NCBI GenBank assembly: GCA_029260435.1
Contig: JAJDDG010000125.1
Location: 1-37,282, forward strand
Direction: 5' to 3'
From: Phycisphaerales bacterium
Lineage (GTDB): Bacteria; Planctomycetota; Phycisphaerae; Phycisphaerales; UBA1924
DNA length: 37,282 nt
The notes beneath the pieces were generated by a model. The model saw only the letters and a list, made by a program, of their open reading frames with translations. It did not search any database and was not told where the DNA came from. The number at the start of each line of letters is the position of its first letter. The first letter of the stretch is position 1. Shown piece after piece: positions 8,356 through 16,981 of the stretch. A program made the translations under genes and the position numbers.

Positions 8356-9655
8356 GCAGGCGTTTGTGATTCGCGGTGCGCGGGTGGTTGATCCCGCTCA
8401 GGGGTTGGACAAGCAGACAGATGTGTGTGTGATCGGCGAGGAGATTTCGGACGTTGGGACAGGACTGGACATACCGGAGGGAGCGAGGGAGATTGATGGT
8501 TGCGGGTTGGTGGTGACGGCGGGGCTGATGGATATCCATGTGCATTTGCGTGAGCCGGGCGGTGAGACGAGCGAGACGATCGGGAGTGGGTGCGAAGCTG
8601 CGGCACGGGGCGGGTTTACATGCGTGTGGTGCATGCCGAACACGGATCCGGTGTGTGACAGCGCGATGGGCGTGCGGTATGTGCTGGATCGTGCGAGGGA
8701 GGGGTGTGGGGTGCGGGTGGTGCCGATTGCCTCGGTGACGCGCGGGATGCGCGGGGAGAAACTGAGCGAGTTCGGTGCGCTGGTGGTTGCGGGGGCTGGG
8801 GCGTTCAGCGATGACGGGCGTCCGGTTGAGAGCGCGGAGATGATGCGGCGGGCGATGCAGCACATCGGTGATCTGGGTGGGGTGATCTTCGATCACTGCG
8901 AGGATCTTTCGATCACGGGGGATGGGGTGGTCCACGAGGGCGAAGCGGCGATGCGGCTGGGGCTTGCGGGGATCCCGCGGAGTTCGGAGTCCACGATCGC
9001 GGCGCGGGACGGGCTGCTTGCGCTGGAGACGGGGTGCCGGTTGCATGTGTGTCATGTCTCGAACTGGGAGACGGTCGAGGTGGTGCGCGCACTGAAGGGG
9101 ATGGGGGCACCGGTGACGGCGGAGGTGAGCCCGCATCATCTGACGTTGACGGATGAGGCGGTGGAGCGGCTTGGGACGCGGGCGAAGATGAAGCCGCCTT
9201 TGTGCGGCGGGGTGGATCGAGAGGCGCTGATCGCGGGGGTGGAGGACGGGACGATCGACTGCATCGCGACGGATCACGCGCCGCATGCCCGGGAACTGAA
9301 GGCGAGGGGGATGGATGCTGCGCCGTTCGGGATCATCGGGCTGGAGACGGCGATGGCGGTGGTGCATCGGGCGTTTGTCGAGACTGGGCGGTGGTCTCTG
9401 GGTTTCGTGGTCGAGAAGATGAGCTCGGCACCAGCGCGGGTAGTCGGGTGGGAGTGCGCAACGGTGCGGGCGGGGGCGCGGGCGGATCTGGCGGTGTGGG
9501 AAATCGGCGGTGTGTACACGCTCGGGGAGGAGCATCTGGGGTCGAAGAGCCGGAACAGCCCGTGGTTGGGTGAGGTGTTTGGGGCACGGTGCGTCGGGAC
9601 GATCTGCGGCGGGCGGGTGGCGTATGCGGATGGTGCTGTGGCGGGTGCATATTGA
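8348..9655 (+). CDS. pyrC: Dihydroorotase (class I)
   Basis: 435 residues, the length of class I dihydroorotases such as the Bacillus enzyme. It cyclises carbamoyl aspartate to dihydroorotate. The metal-binding HVHLREPG motif (His 64 and 66), FDHCED, the HVCHVSN and EVSPHH histidine segments and the closing metal-ligand motif DHAPH (about 309-313) are all present. This is therefore an active-type enzyme and not the degenerate partner subunit seen in some genomes. The start at 8348 overlaps the end of pyrB. After its stop the cluster pauses for about 230 bases before pyrF. Confidence 0.95.
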   Translation: MGEQAFVIRGARVVDPAQGLDKQTDVCVIGEEISDVGTGLDIPEGAREIDGCGLVVTAGLMDIHVHLREPGGETSETIGSGCEAAARGGFTCVWCMPNTDPVCDSAMGVRYVLDRAREGCGVRVVPIASVTRGMRGEKLSEFGALVVAGAGAFSDDGRPVESAEMMRRAMQHIGDLGGVIFDHCEDLSITGDGVVHEGEAAMRLGLAGIPRSSESTIAARDGLLALETGCRLHVCHVSNWETVEVVRALKGMGAPVTAEVSPHHLTLTDEAVERLGTRAKMKPPLCGGVDREALIAGVEDGTIDCIATDHAPHARELKARGMDAAPFGIIGLETAMAVVHRAFVETGRWSLGFVVEKMSSAPARVVGWECATVRAGARADLAVWEIGGVYTLGEEHLGSKSRNSPWLGEVFGARCVGTICGGRVAYADGAVAGAY

Positions 9656-9715
9656 TGCACATCAGGTGTGGGCGTGGGGACAGGGAGAGCGGGTGACGGT
9701 AGACTCTGCCCTTTG

Positions 9716-9892
9716 ATGAGACGCATGATTCTGGCGCAAGCGGGCTTGCTGCTGGACGCCTGGGCTTACGGGCCCGAGGGCGGCGGGGATAGCGTCTTTA
9801 TCATGCATCTTCGGGCTATGTCCGCTGACGGAGGCACCGTGATTAGCGGTGCCTTTTTCGTAGACGGGCGACGTGTGGGAGGTGTGCGTTGA
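9716..9892 (+). CDS. Short reading frame in the pyrC-pyrF leader
   Basis: A 58-codon frame from ATG 9716 whose TGA (9890-9892) overlaps the TTG start of pyrF (9889-9891). I do not recognise the product (MRRMILAQAGLL... ending RRVGGVR). The frame runs straight through the intrinsic terminator at 9832-9858, so a translating ribosome would cover that hairpin. The TTGA overlap would also couple it to pyrF. These are the positional features of a leader peptide. It has no clear ribosome-binding site, so it may equally be chance. Confidence 0.3.
   Translation: MRRMILAQAGLLLDAWAYGPEGGGDSVFIMHLRAMSADGGTVISGAFFVDGRRVGGVR
9832..9858 (+). terminator. Intrinsic terminator or attenuator before pyrF
   Basis: AGGCACCG (9832-9839) pairs perfectly with CGGTGCCT (9847-9854) around a 7-base loop, and five T follow from 9854. 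It lies only about 30 bases upstream of the pyrF start and inside the cluster. It could end a pyrBC transcript or, with upstream alternative pairings (GCAAGC/GCTTGC and the GGGC/GCCC repeats at about 9735-9785), act as an attenuator. Confidence 0.75.
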
Positions 9893-10719
9893 GCACGGCG
9901 GTTGAGAAACTCAGAGACGCGCAGGAAACCACGGGGAGTCTTGTGTGTGTCGGGCTTGAGCCGGCGGGGGAACGGTTGCCCGAGGGGTTTGCGGATTCGA
10001 TCGAGGGGCACGAGGCGTTTTTACATCTTGTGCTCGATGCGACGCGGGGTTTGGCGTGCGCGTACAAGCTCAACCTGGCGTTCTTCGAGGCGCTGGGCGC
10101 GGAAGGCGTTGCGATGATGCAGCGGGTGCGCGGGGCGGTGCCCGCGGGGGCGCTGGTAATCGCGGACGGGAAGCGCGGCGACATCGGGTCTTCTTCTGCG
10201 AAGTACGCGGAGGCGGTTTACGGATGGCTCGGCGCGGAGAGCGCGACAGTTAATCCTCTCATGGGCAGCGATAGTGTTGGGGCGTTCCTTGGGTGGGCAG
10301 ACCGGCTGACGTTTGTGCTGGGGCTTACTTCGAATCCCGGGGCTTCGGATTTTCTTGGTGTTGATGATCTGTGCCTGCGGATCGCACGGAAGGCAAACGG
10401 AGAGTGGAACACGCACGGGAACTGCGGGTTGGTGGTCGGGGCGACGCGGGGTGATGCGATCCGGAAGATGCGGGAGGCGGCACCTCGGTGTGTGTTCCTG
10501 ATGCCGGGTGTGGGCGCACAGGGCGGGGATCTTGCGGGCGCGATTACAGCTGCGCGGGCGGATGCAACGCTCGGGTGGAGTGGGTTGGTGATTCATTCAA
10601 CGCGGGAGATTCTGGTGGGCAAGGAGGAGCGGGGAGATGTAGCGCGGGTGATCCGGGAGAAGACTCAGAGATTGGTTGATGCGTGCCAGCGGGCGATGGA
10701 GGATGCGCATGCGGGTTGA
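9889..10719 (+). CDS. pyrF: Orotidine 5'-phosphate decarboxylase (type 2)
   Basis: 276 residues, the longer type 2 form known from mycobacteria, myxobacteria and planctomycetes, not the short E. coli type. It converts OMP to UMP. The catalytic D-x-K-x-x-D is seen as ADGKRGDIGSSS (Asp 93, Lys 95, Asp 98), with an upstream Lys 60 in AYKLNLAF. A TTG start at 9889 is chosen: GGGAGGTG lies just upstream, and the product begins as the family does (KLRDAQETTGSLVCVGLEP). The end overlaps pyrE by 11 bases. Confidence 0.95.
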   Translation: MSTAVEKLRDAQETTGSLVCVGLEPAGERLPEGFADSIEGHEAFLHLVLDATRGLACAYKLNLAFFEALGAEGVAMMQRVRGAVPAGALVIADGKRGDIGSSSAKYAEAVYGWLGAESATVNPLMGSDSVGAFLGWADRLTFVLGLTSNPGASDFLGVDDLCLRIARKANGEWNTHGNCGLVVGATRGDAIRKMREAAPRCVFLMPGVGAQGGDLAGAITAARADATLGWSGLVIHSTREILVGKEERGDVARVIREKTQRLVDACQRAMEDAHAG

Positions 10720-11323
10720 TACGTCGATTGATCGGGAGGCGCGGGGGGTGCTGGAGCGGTGCGGTGCGCTGCGGGAGGGGCATTTTGTGCTCAGTTCGGG
10801 GAAGCACAGCGATCGGTACTGCCAGTGCGCACGGGCGCTGGAGGACCCGAAGGATGCGGCGTTGCTTGCGGGGCTGATGAAGCGGTTGATCGGCGGCGCG
10901 GTGGAGGCGGATGTTGTGCTCGCGCCGGCGCTGGGGGGGATTGTGTGGGGGTATGCGTTAGCGGGTGAGATCGGGGCGAGATCGGTCTTTGCGGAGCGGG
11001 CGGATGGGGCGGCATTTACGCTGCGGCGCGGGTTTGCATTGCGCGAGGGGGAGCGGGTGTTGCTTGCGGAGGATGTGATTACGACGGGCGGATCGGTGAT
11101 GCAACTGGTGCCGCTGGTTGAGCGGGCGGGAGCGGCGGTTGTGGGGTTTGCGACGATTGTGGATCGGAGCAAGGGGGTGTTTGATCCGGGGCGAGAGGTG
11201 TTTGCGCTCGCGCAGGTTGAGTTCGATATGTTTGAGGCGGACGGATGCCCGATGTGCGCGGCGGGTGGGACTGCGGAGCAGCCCGGTAGTTCCAGGTTGG
11301 ACGGGGCACGGAGGAAGTCATGA
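10709..11323 (+). CDS. pyrE: Orotate phosphoribosyltransferase
   Basis: 204 residues from ATG 10709, preferred over in-frame ATGs at 10676 and 10703 because GGAGGA (10698-10703) stands five bases before it. It transfers ribose 5-phosphate from PRPP to orotate. The PRPP-binding motif LLAEDVITTGGSV lies at about 118-130. The N-terminal substrate region FVLSSGKHSDRY and the APALGGIVWGY loop are standard. The C-terminus has CPMCAAGG, a short Cys pair seen in some family members. It overlaps pyrF upstream and carA downstream (ATGA). Confidence 0.95.
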   Translation: MRVDTSIDREARGVLERCGALREGHFVLSSGKHSDRYCQCARALEDPKDAALLAGLMKRLIGGAVEADVVLAPALGGIVWGYALAGEIGARSVFAERADGAAFTLRRGFALREGERVLLAEDVITTGGSVMQLVPLVERAGAAVVGFATIVDRSKGVFDPGREVFALAQVEFDMFEADGCPMCAAGGTAEQPGSSRLDGARRKS

Positions 11324-12471
11324 CGACGATTCGGAGAGCGACGGAGCGGATCATGGTGAAACAGGTAGCGGTTGGATCTTGTGACGATGCTGGCGGACAA
11401 CGGGAAGTCGTTGGCGGGCGGCTTGTGCTTGAGGATGGCTCGGTCTTCGAGGGGACGTCGTTCGGCGCGCCTCGTTCGAGCGCGGGGGAGGTGGTGTTTA
11501 CCACCGGGATGGTCGGGTACCCGGAGACTTTGACCGACCCTTCGTTTTGCGGGCAGGTGGTGACGTTTACGTATCCGCTCATTGGGAACTACGGCGTGCC
11601 GCGGGCGCGGGAGGTCGAGGGTATTGATGCGGCTTTGGAGTCGCACAAGATCCATGTTCGGGGGGTGATTGTTGCGGACTACTCTGAGACGTTCAGCCAT
11701 TGGGATGCGGAGCGGAGCCTTGGGAGTTGGCTCGAAGAACAGGGCGTGTCCGCGCTGACGGGGATCGATACACGTGCGCTGACGCAGCGGCTGCGCAAAC
11801 GGGGGAGCATGCTGGGGAAGATCGTGATCGACGATGAAGAGATCGACTATTACGATCCGAACATCGAGAACCTCGGCGGGTATGTGAGCATCCCGGAGGC
11901 GAAGACGTATGGGACGGGGACGAAGCGGATCGCGCTGCTCGACTGCGGCGCGAAGCACAACATCATCATGAGTCTTGTATCGCGTGGGCTCCAGGTGATC
12001 CGGTTGCCTTGGGATGCGGATCTCGGCGGGCAGGAGTACGACGGGGTGTTTCTGTCGAACGGGCCGGGGAACCCACGGTTTTTCAAGAAGACAATCGAAC
12101 AGGTGCGGTGGGCGCTGGGGCAGGACAAGCCCGTGATGGGGATCTGCCTCGGGCATCAGTTGCTTGCGCTGGCGGCGGGCGGGAGCACGTACAAACTCAA
12201 GTACGGGCACCGGAGTCAGAATCAGCCGGTGATTGAGGTGGGCACGGATCGGTGCTGTCTGACGAGCCAGAATCATGGGTTCGCGGTGGCGACGTCCACG
12301 CTGGGGAGTGCATGGAAACCGTGGTTTGAGAATCTCAACGACGGGACGAACGAGGGGTTGATGCACGAGAGCGGGCGGTTTCGGAGCGTGCAGTTCCACC
12401 CCGAGGCGTGCCCCGGGCCGACGGATACGGCGTACTTGTTTGATGACTTTGCACGGATGGTGACGGCATGA
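11320..12471 (+). CDS. carA: Carbamoyl-phosphate synthase small subunit (glutaminase)
   Basis: 383 residues. It hydrolyses glutamine and passes ammonia to CarB. The N-terminal small domain (LVLEDGSVFEGTSFG... TYPLIGNYG) is followed by a class I glutamine amidotransferase domain with nucleophile Cys 276 in GICLGHQ and the His 360/Glu 362 pair in QFHPEACPGP. The start at 11320 has GGAGGAAG just upstream and overlaps the pyrE stop as ATGA. A second in-frame ATG at 11353 is possible but has no better signal. It ends in an ATGA overlap with carB. Confidence 0.96.
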   Translation: MTTIRRATERIMVKQVAVGSCDDAGGQREVVGGRLVLEDGSVFEGTSFGAPRSSAGEVVFTTGMVGYPETLTDPSFCGQVVTFTYPLIGNYGVPRAREVEGIDAALESHKIHVRGVIVADYSETFSHWDAERSLGSWLEEQGVSALTGIDTRALTQRLRKRGSMLGKIVIDDEEIDYYDPNIENLGGYVSIPEAKTYGTGTKRIALLDCGAKHNIIMSLVSRGLQVIRLPWDADLGGQEYDGVFLSNGPGNPRFFKKTIEQVRWALGQDKPVMGICLGHQLLALAAGGSTYKLKYGHRSQNQPVIEVGTDRCCLTSQNHGFAVATSTLGSAWKPWFENLNDGTNEGLMHESGRFRSVQFHPEACPGPTDTAYLFDDFARMVTA

Positions 12472-15400
12472 ATCAGGTGAATGAACACGGAGTGCGGAAG
12501 GTTGTCGTGCTCGGGTCGAGCGCGCTGAAGATCGGCGAGGCCGGGGAGTTTGATTATTCGGGGAGTCAGGCGATCAAGGCGCTGCGCGAGGAGGGGATCG
12601 AGACGGTTCTGATCAATCCGAACATCGCGACGATTCAGACGAGCGAAGATCTGGCGGATCGGGTGTACTTTTTGCCGGTAACGGCACGATTCGTGGAGCA
12701 GGTGATCGAGCGGGAGCGGCCGGACGGGATCCTGCTGGGGTTCGGCGGTCAGACGGCGCTGAACTGCGGGCTGGAGCTTGAGCGCGGCGGTGTACTCGAA
12801 CGGCTCGGGGTGCGGGTGCTTGGCACTCCCGTTTCGACGATCGTGGATACGGAGGATCGGGATCGGTTCACGGCGCGGCTCGATGAGATCGGTGTGCTCA
12901 CTCCAGAGAGCAAAGCGGTGGGGAACACGGACGAGGCGGTTGTGGTTGCGCAGCAGCTTGGGTTCCCGGTGATGTTGCGGATCGCGTATGCGTTGGGCGG
13001 GCTGGGGTCGGGGTTGTGCCGTGATGAGAAGGATCTGCGGGAGCGCGCGGAGAAGGCGTTTGCGCATACGGACCAGATATTGATCGAGGAGTATCTGACG
13101 GGGTGGAAAGAGGTGGAGTACGAGGTTGTGCGGGATCGGCACAACAACTGCGTGACGGTGTGCAATATGGAGAACGTGGATCCACTTGGGATTCATACGG
13201 GGGAATCGATTGTTGTTGCGCCGAGCCAGACGCTGAGCAACAGCGAGTATCACATGCTGCGGGAGCTCGCGATCCGGATTGTTCGGCACCTCGGCGTGGT
13301 GGGCGAATGCAATGTGCAGTACGCGCTCGCGCCTGATTCGGAGGAGTACCGCGTGATCGAGGTCAACGCGCGGCTCTCGCGGAGTTCGGCGCTGGCGAGC
13401 AAGGCGACGGAGTACCCGCTCGCGTTTGTGGCGAGCAAGCTCTCGCTGGGGTATGGGCTGCACGAGCTGCCTAACTCGATTACACAAGTGACGAAGGCGT
13501 TTTTCGAGCCCGCGCTGGATTATGTCGTTGTGAAGATGCCGCGGTGGGACCTCGGGAAGTTCAAGCGTGTGAGCAAGCGGATCGGCTCGGCGATGAAATC
13601 GGTAGGCGAGGTGATGGCGATCGGTCGGAACTTCGAGGAGGCGGTGCAGAAGGCGACGCGGATGCTGGACATCGGTGCGCACGGGCTCGCCGGGAATGAT
13701 TCGATGGGGATCGAGGATCTGGAAGGGGAGCTTGTCCGGCCGACAGAACACAGGATGTTTGCGGTCGCTGCGGCGCTGCGGGAGGGGATGGGCGTTGATC
13801 GGATACACGAATTGACGCACATCGATCCGTGGTTCCTGGATCGGATTCATTCGATCGTGCGTTTGGGAGCGATGCTCGGCGGGTGCGGTTCGCTCGACGG
13901 GGTTGACGAGGGGCTCTTGCGTATTGCGAAGCAGCGCGGCTTCTCGGACAAGGGGGTCTCGATCCTTGTGGGATGCGAGGAAGAGGCGGTTTGGCAACTG
14001 CGCGCGGCGCTGGGCATCAAGCCGGTGGTCCGGCAGATCGACACGCTCGCGGCGGAGTTTCCTGCGCAGACGAACTACCTGTACATGACGTACAACGGGA
14101 CGGGGGATGATGCGGCGTTCCCGCTCGAGAACGCGGTGATGCTGCTCGGGTCCGGGTCGTACCGGATCGGGTGCTCGGTGGAGTTTGACTGGTGCTGCGT
14201 GAACGCGGGGCGGACGCTCAAGCGTCTTGGGTATAAGGCTGTGATGGTGAACTACAACCCGGAGACGGTGTCTACGGATTACGACGAGTTTCACCAGTTG
14301 TTTTTCGATGAGATCAGTTTTGAGAGTGTGCGGGAGATCGCGGAGAAGGTTGCACCGACCGGGGTGATTGTGTCGGTGGGCGGGCAGATCTCGAACAACC
14401 TTGCGATGCGTCTCGATCGGGCGGGTATCCCGCTGCTTGGCACTAGCGCCGATTCGATTGATGCGGCGGAAAACCGGCACCGTTTCTCGAGTCTGCTTGA
14501 TGAACTGAAGATCGATCAGCCGGAGTGGGCGGAGTTGAGCACGCTCGGGGAAGCGCGGCGGTTTGCGGGGGATGTCGGGTACCCGGTGCTGGTGCGACCT
14601 TCGTATGTATTGAGCGGTGCGGCGATGGCGGTGGCGAGCAATGACAAGGAACTGAGCCGGTACCTAGAGCAGGCGGCGCTGGTTTCGCCCGAGCATCCGA
14701 CGGTGATCAGCAAGTACATCGAGAACGCGAAGGAGATCGAGTTCGACGCGGTTGCGAAGGATGGTGAGATTGTGGTGTACGCGATCTCTGAGCATGTGGA
14801 GAACGCTGGGGTGCATTCGGGGGATGCGACGCTGGTGTTCCCCGCGCAGCGGACGTATCTCGAAACCATCCGCCAGATTCGAAAGGCTTCGCGCCGGATC
14901 GCGCAGAAGCTCGGGATCAATGGGCCGTTTAATATCCAGTTCATCGCGAAGGACAACCGGGTGCGGGTGATCGAGTGCAACCTGCGGGCGTCGCGGTCGT
15001 TCCCGTTTGTATCGAAGGTGATCCGACAGAATTTCATCGATATGGCGACGTGTGCGATGATGGGCGAGGAGGTTGCGCGGCCCGACAAGAGCGCGTTTGA
15101 TCTGAATTATGTGGGTGTGAAAGCGCCGCAGTTTTCGTTTACACGGCTGGACGGGGCGGACCCGACGCTCGGGGTGGAGATGGCATCCACGGGCGAGGTG
15201 GGATGTCTCGGGCTCGACTTTTCTGAAGCGTTTCTCAAGTCATTGATTTCGGTGGGGTTTCATTTCCCGATCGAGCGAGTGCTGCTCTCGGTCGGGCCTC
15301 TGCGTGCGAAGACTGAGCTGCTTGAGAGCATGCGGTCTCTCTCGGAGCATGGGACGAAGCTCAGCGCGACTGGCGGGACGGCTGTGTTTTTAGAAGAGCA

Positions 15401-15686
15401 TGGGATCCCGGTGGAGCATGTCGGGCGGCCGCTGGACGATGCGGAAAAGAGTGCGGCGGATCTGATCCGCGAGGGCGCATTTGATCTGGTGATCAACATC
15501 CCGCGTGCGGATCGGGAGGACGAGCTGACGAATGGGTATATCGTTCGGCGGACGGCGGTGGATCATGGGGTGCCGCTGGTTACGAATCGGCAGATTGCGA
15601 TGCGTCTTGCAGAGGCGCTGGTGCAGTGCGAGCCTGGGGCGCTGGAGATTCGGTCTTGGTCGGAGTACACGAGCGCGGGTGTGTGA
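12468..15686 (+). CDS. carB: Carbamoyl-phosphate synthase large subunit
   Basis: 1072 residues, full length. It makes carbamoyl phosphate from bicarbonate, ammonia and two ATP, feeding pyrB and arginine synthesis. Two homologous halves are visible, each beginning with a biotin-carboxylase-like fold (VVLGSSALKIGEAGEFDYSG; MLLGSGSYRIGCSVEFDWCC) and each with an ATP-grasp domain (LSRSSALASKATEYPLAF; NLRASRSFPFVSKV). The C-terminal MGS-like allosteric domain follows (LLSVGPLRAKTELLESMRSL ...), ending in HGVPLVTNRQIA. Start overlaps the carA stop. It is the last gene of the tightly coupled series; the next start is 27 bases away. Confidence 0.97.
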   Translation: MNQVNEHGVRKVVVLGSSALKIGEAGEFDYSGSQAIKALREEGIETVLINPNIATIQTSEDLADRVYFLPVTARFVEQVIERERPDGILLGFGGQTALNCGLELERGGVLERLGVRVLGTPVSTIVDTEDRDRFTARLDEIGVLTPESKAVGNTDEAVVVAQQLGFPVMLRIAYALGGLGSGLCRDEKDLRERAEKAFAHTDQILIEEYLTGWKEVEYEVVRDRHNNCVTVCNMENVDPLGIHTGESIVVAPSQTLSNSEYHMLRELAIRIVRHLGVVGECNVQYALAPDSEEYRVIEVNARLSRSSALASKATEYPLAFVASKLSLGYGLHELPNSITQVTKAFFEPALDYVVVKMPRWDLGKFKRVSKRIGSAMKSVGEVMAIGRNFEEAVQKATRMLDIGAHGLAGNDSMGIEDLEGELVRPTEHRMFAVAAALREGMGVDRIHELTHIDPWFLDRIHSIVRLGAMLGGCGSLDGVDEGLLRIAKQRGFSDKGVSILVGCEEEAVWQLRAALGIKPVVRQIDTLAAEFPAQTNYLYMTYNGTGDDAAFPLENAVMLLGSGSYRIGCSVEFDWCCVNAGRTLKRLGYKAVMVNYNPETVSTDYDEFHQLFFDEISFESVREIAEKVAPTGVIVSVGGQISNNLAMRLDRAGIPLLGTSADSIDAAENRHRFSSLLDELKIDQPEWAELSTLGEARRFAGDVGYPVLVRPSYVLSGAAMAVASNDKELSRYLEQAALVSPEHPTVISKYIENAKEIEFDAVAKDGEIVVYAISEHVENAGVHSGDATLVFPAQRTYLETIRQIRKASRRIAQKLGINGPFNIQFIAKDNRVRVIECNLRASRSFPFVSKVIRQNFIDMATCAMMGEEVARPDKSAFDLNYVGVKAPQFSFTRLDGADPTLGVEMASTGEVGCLGLDFSEAFLKSLISVGFHFPIERVLLSVGPLRAKTELLESMRSLSEHGTKLSATGGTAVFLEEHGIPVEHVGRPLDDAEKSAADLIREGAFDLVINIPRADREDELTNGYIVRRTAVDHGVPLVTNRQIAMRLAEALVQCEPGALEIRSWSEYTSAGV

Positions 15687-15713
15687 TTCTTTTGTCTTTG
15701 AGGGTCAAAGCGT

Positions 15714-16541
15714 ATGGCTGGCGATGATGGGATCTGCGGGGTTGGGCTGATTACTGATGTGTTCCCGACGGGGGAGGACTTTGGTCGATTGCACGAGCGG
15801 CTTGCTGAGGCGAAGCGATTGGGCGCATCGATTGCGGTGCTGCCTGAGATTCCGCTGAACAGTTGGGTGCCGGCGACGAAGGAGCGGCGCGAGGAGGATT
15901 GCGAGGCTCCCAGCGGGATTCGCGCGCGGACACTGCGTGAGGCAGCGAGGACGATTGGGATCGGGATTGTGGGCGGGGCGATCGTGCAGGATCAGGCGAC
16001 GGGGGAGCGGCGGAATACGGCGCTTGTATTCAATTCATCGGGGGATCTGGTTGATACGTTCTGCAAACTGCACATCCCGGAGGAAACGGGGTTCTGGGAG
16101 ACGAGCCATTACGACGCGGGGGAGGAAGCGGCGCGGGTGATCCGCGGGATGGGGGTTCCATTTGGTGTGCAGATCTGCTCTGACATTAATCGCCCCGAGG
16201 GGACGCATGCGCTTGCGGCGAGCGGGGCGATGGTTGTCATCAACCCGAGGGCGACGGAAGCTGCGTCTTACGATAAGTGGCGACATGTGTTCATTGCGAA
16301 CGCATGGACGAGCTGCGTATACCTGATCTCGGTGAACCGCCCGGGGCCGGATGGGGTCGGGATGGGTGGGGCGACGATCGCCGTGGGGCCCGATGCGCGG
16401 GTGCTTGTTGAGACGAGTGATCCGGTTGCGGTGGTTGAGATCGATCCGGGTGAGATCGCGAGAGCGAAACGGGCGTATCCGGGGTATCTGCCTGTGCGGA
16501 GCGGGTTGTACGCGGATGCGTGGCGGTCTGTAACGGGATAG
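15714..16541 (+). CDS. Nitrilase-superfamily carbon-nitrogen hydrolase
   Basis: 275 residues with the Glu-Lys-Cys triad of the superfamily: Glu 45 in VLPEIPL, Lys 118 in FCKLHIPEE, Cys 155 in VQICSDINRPE. Such enzymes hydrolyse amides, carbamoyl groups or nitriles in the cytoplasm. The exact substrate cannot be read from sequence. N-carbamoylputrescine, beta-ureidopropionate and omega-amide substrates are all handled by relatives of this length. A GAGGG lies about 10 bases before the ATG. It follows carB by 27 bases on the same strand and may ride on the pyr transcript; a pyrimidine-breakdown role would fit but is only inference. Confidence 0.88.
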   Translation: MAGDDGICGVGLITDVFPTGEDFGRLHERLAEAKRLGASIAVLPEIPLNSWVPATKERREEDCEAPSGIRARTLREAARTIGIGIVGGAIVQDQATGERRNTALVFNSSGDLVDTFCKLHIPEETGFWETSHYDAGEEAARVIRGMGVPFGVQICSDINRPEGTHALAASGAMVVINPRATEAASYDKWRHVFIANAWTSCVYLISVNRPGPDGVGMGGATIAVGPDARVLVETSDPVAVVEIDPGEIARAKRAYPGYLPVRSGLYADAWRSVTG

Positions 16542-16546
16542 ATAAA

Positions 16547-16632
16547 TGGGCCCGGTGGGACTTGAACCCACACTTGGGTTTCCCCAAAACGGATTTTAAG
16601 TCCGTCGCGTCTGCCAATTCCGCCACGGGCCC
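16547..16632 (-). tRNA. tRNA-Leu (anticodon UAA)
   Basis: The minus strand gives a full cloverleaf: 7-bp acceptor GGGCCCG/CGGGCCC with discriminator A (16547), a D-arm with AATTGGCAGA, anticodon stem ACGGA/TCCGT around CTTAAAA (anticodon TAA), a long type II variable arm (TTGGGGAAACCCAA) as required for Leu, and a T-arm GTGGGTTCAAGTCCCAC. CCA is not encoded. The 3' end faces left towards the housekeeping genes. The compositional change starts just beyond its 5' end. Confidence 0.97.
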
Positions 16633-16643
16633 AAGCGCCTGAT

Positions 16644-16818
16644 ATGGTAAGCACTTACGGCTCTGAGGGCGCGGGGCCAGAACCGTGTCTCGGCGGATTG
16701 CTTGGCGCTTCTGGGCCACACGATAGCGACTTGATGAGACTTGTGGAGACCTGGGATCGGTTGCCGGAAGCAGTTCGGAAGGCCTTGGTTGCTGCTGCGG
16801 AGGCAGCGGCAACGTAGG
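16644..16818 (+). pseudogene. Possible C-terminal remnant of a tyrosine integrase
   Basis: A 57-codon open stretch, also open further upstream into the tRNA, ending with MRLVETWDRLPEAVRKAL and an Ala-rich tail before TAG. The pattern L-x-x-(V/I)-x-x-W-x-x-LPEA-(V/I)-R-x-x-(I/L)-x-A resembles the tail that I associate with tyrosine recombinases in planctomycete genomes. None of the catalytic R-H-R-Y part is present. If this is right, it is a scar of an element that used the adjacent tRNA-Leu; it could also be a chance frame. Confidence 0.35.
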
Positions 16819-16981
16819 CCAATCCCCTCCAGTCTCTCAGAGGATTGGGCTGGCGGCGCAGACCCATTCAGGTTGATGCCATCGACCGATTCGCGTAAGG
16901 CATTGAGGGCACTACTGCGCCGAGGTGCTCTCTGAATACCTGACGTAGAATTGCATCTGATGGCCCAAGCTGGAGGTACAG

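Noticed and set aside
8162..9535. Very long leftward frame opposite pyrC, and similar ones opposite the carA-carB genes
   Set aside because: Shadow frames caused by extreme third-position G bias; the Pro/Arg/His-rich products have no fold pattern and the sense genes are certain.
16291..16812. Long leftward frame crossing the tRNA-Leu
   Set aside because: It runs antisense to the nitrilase-family gene and through the tRNA; an artefact of G-biased codons on the other strand.
16822..16853. CCAATCC/GGATTGG inverted repeat after the possible integrase scar
   Set aside because: A 7-bp stem without a T-run or partner copy; not enough to call a terminator or attachment site.
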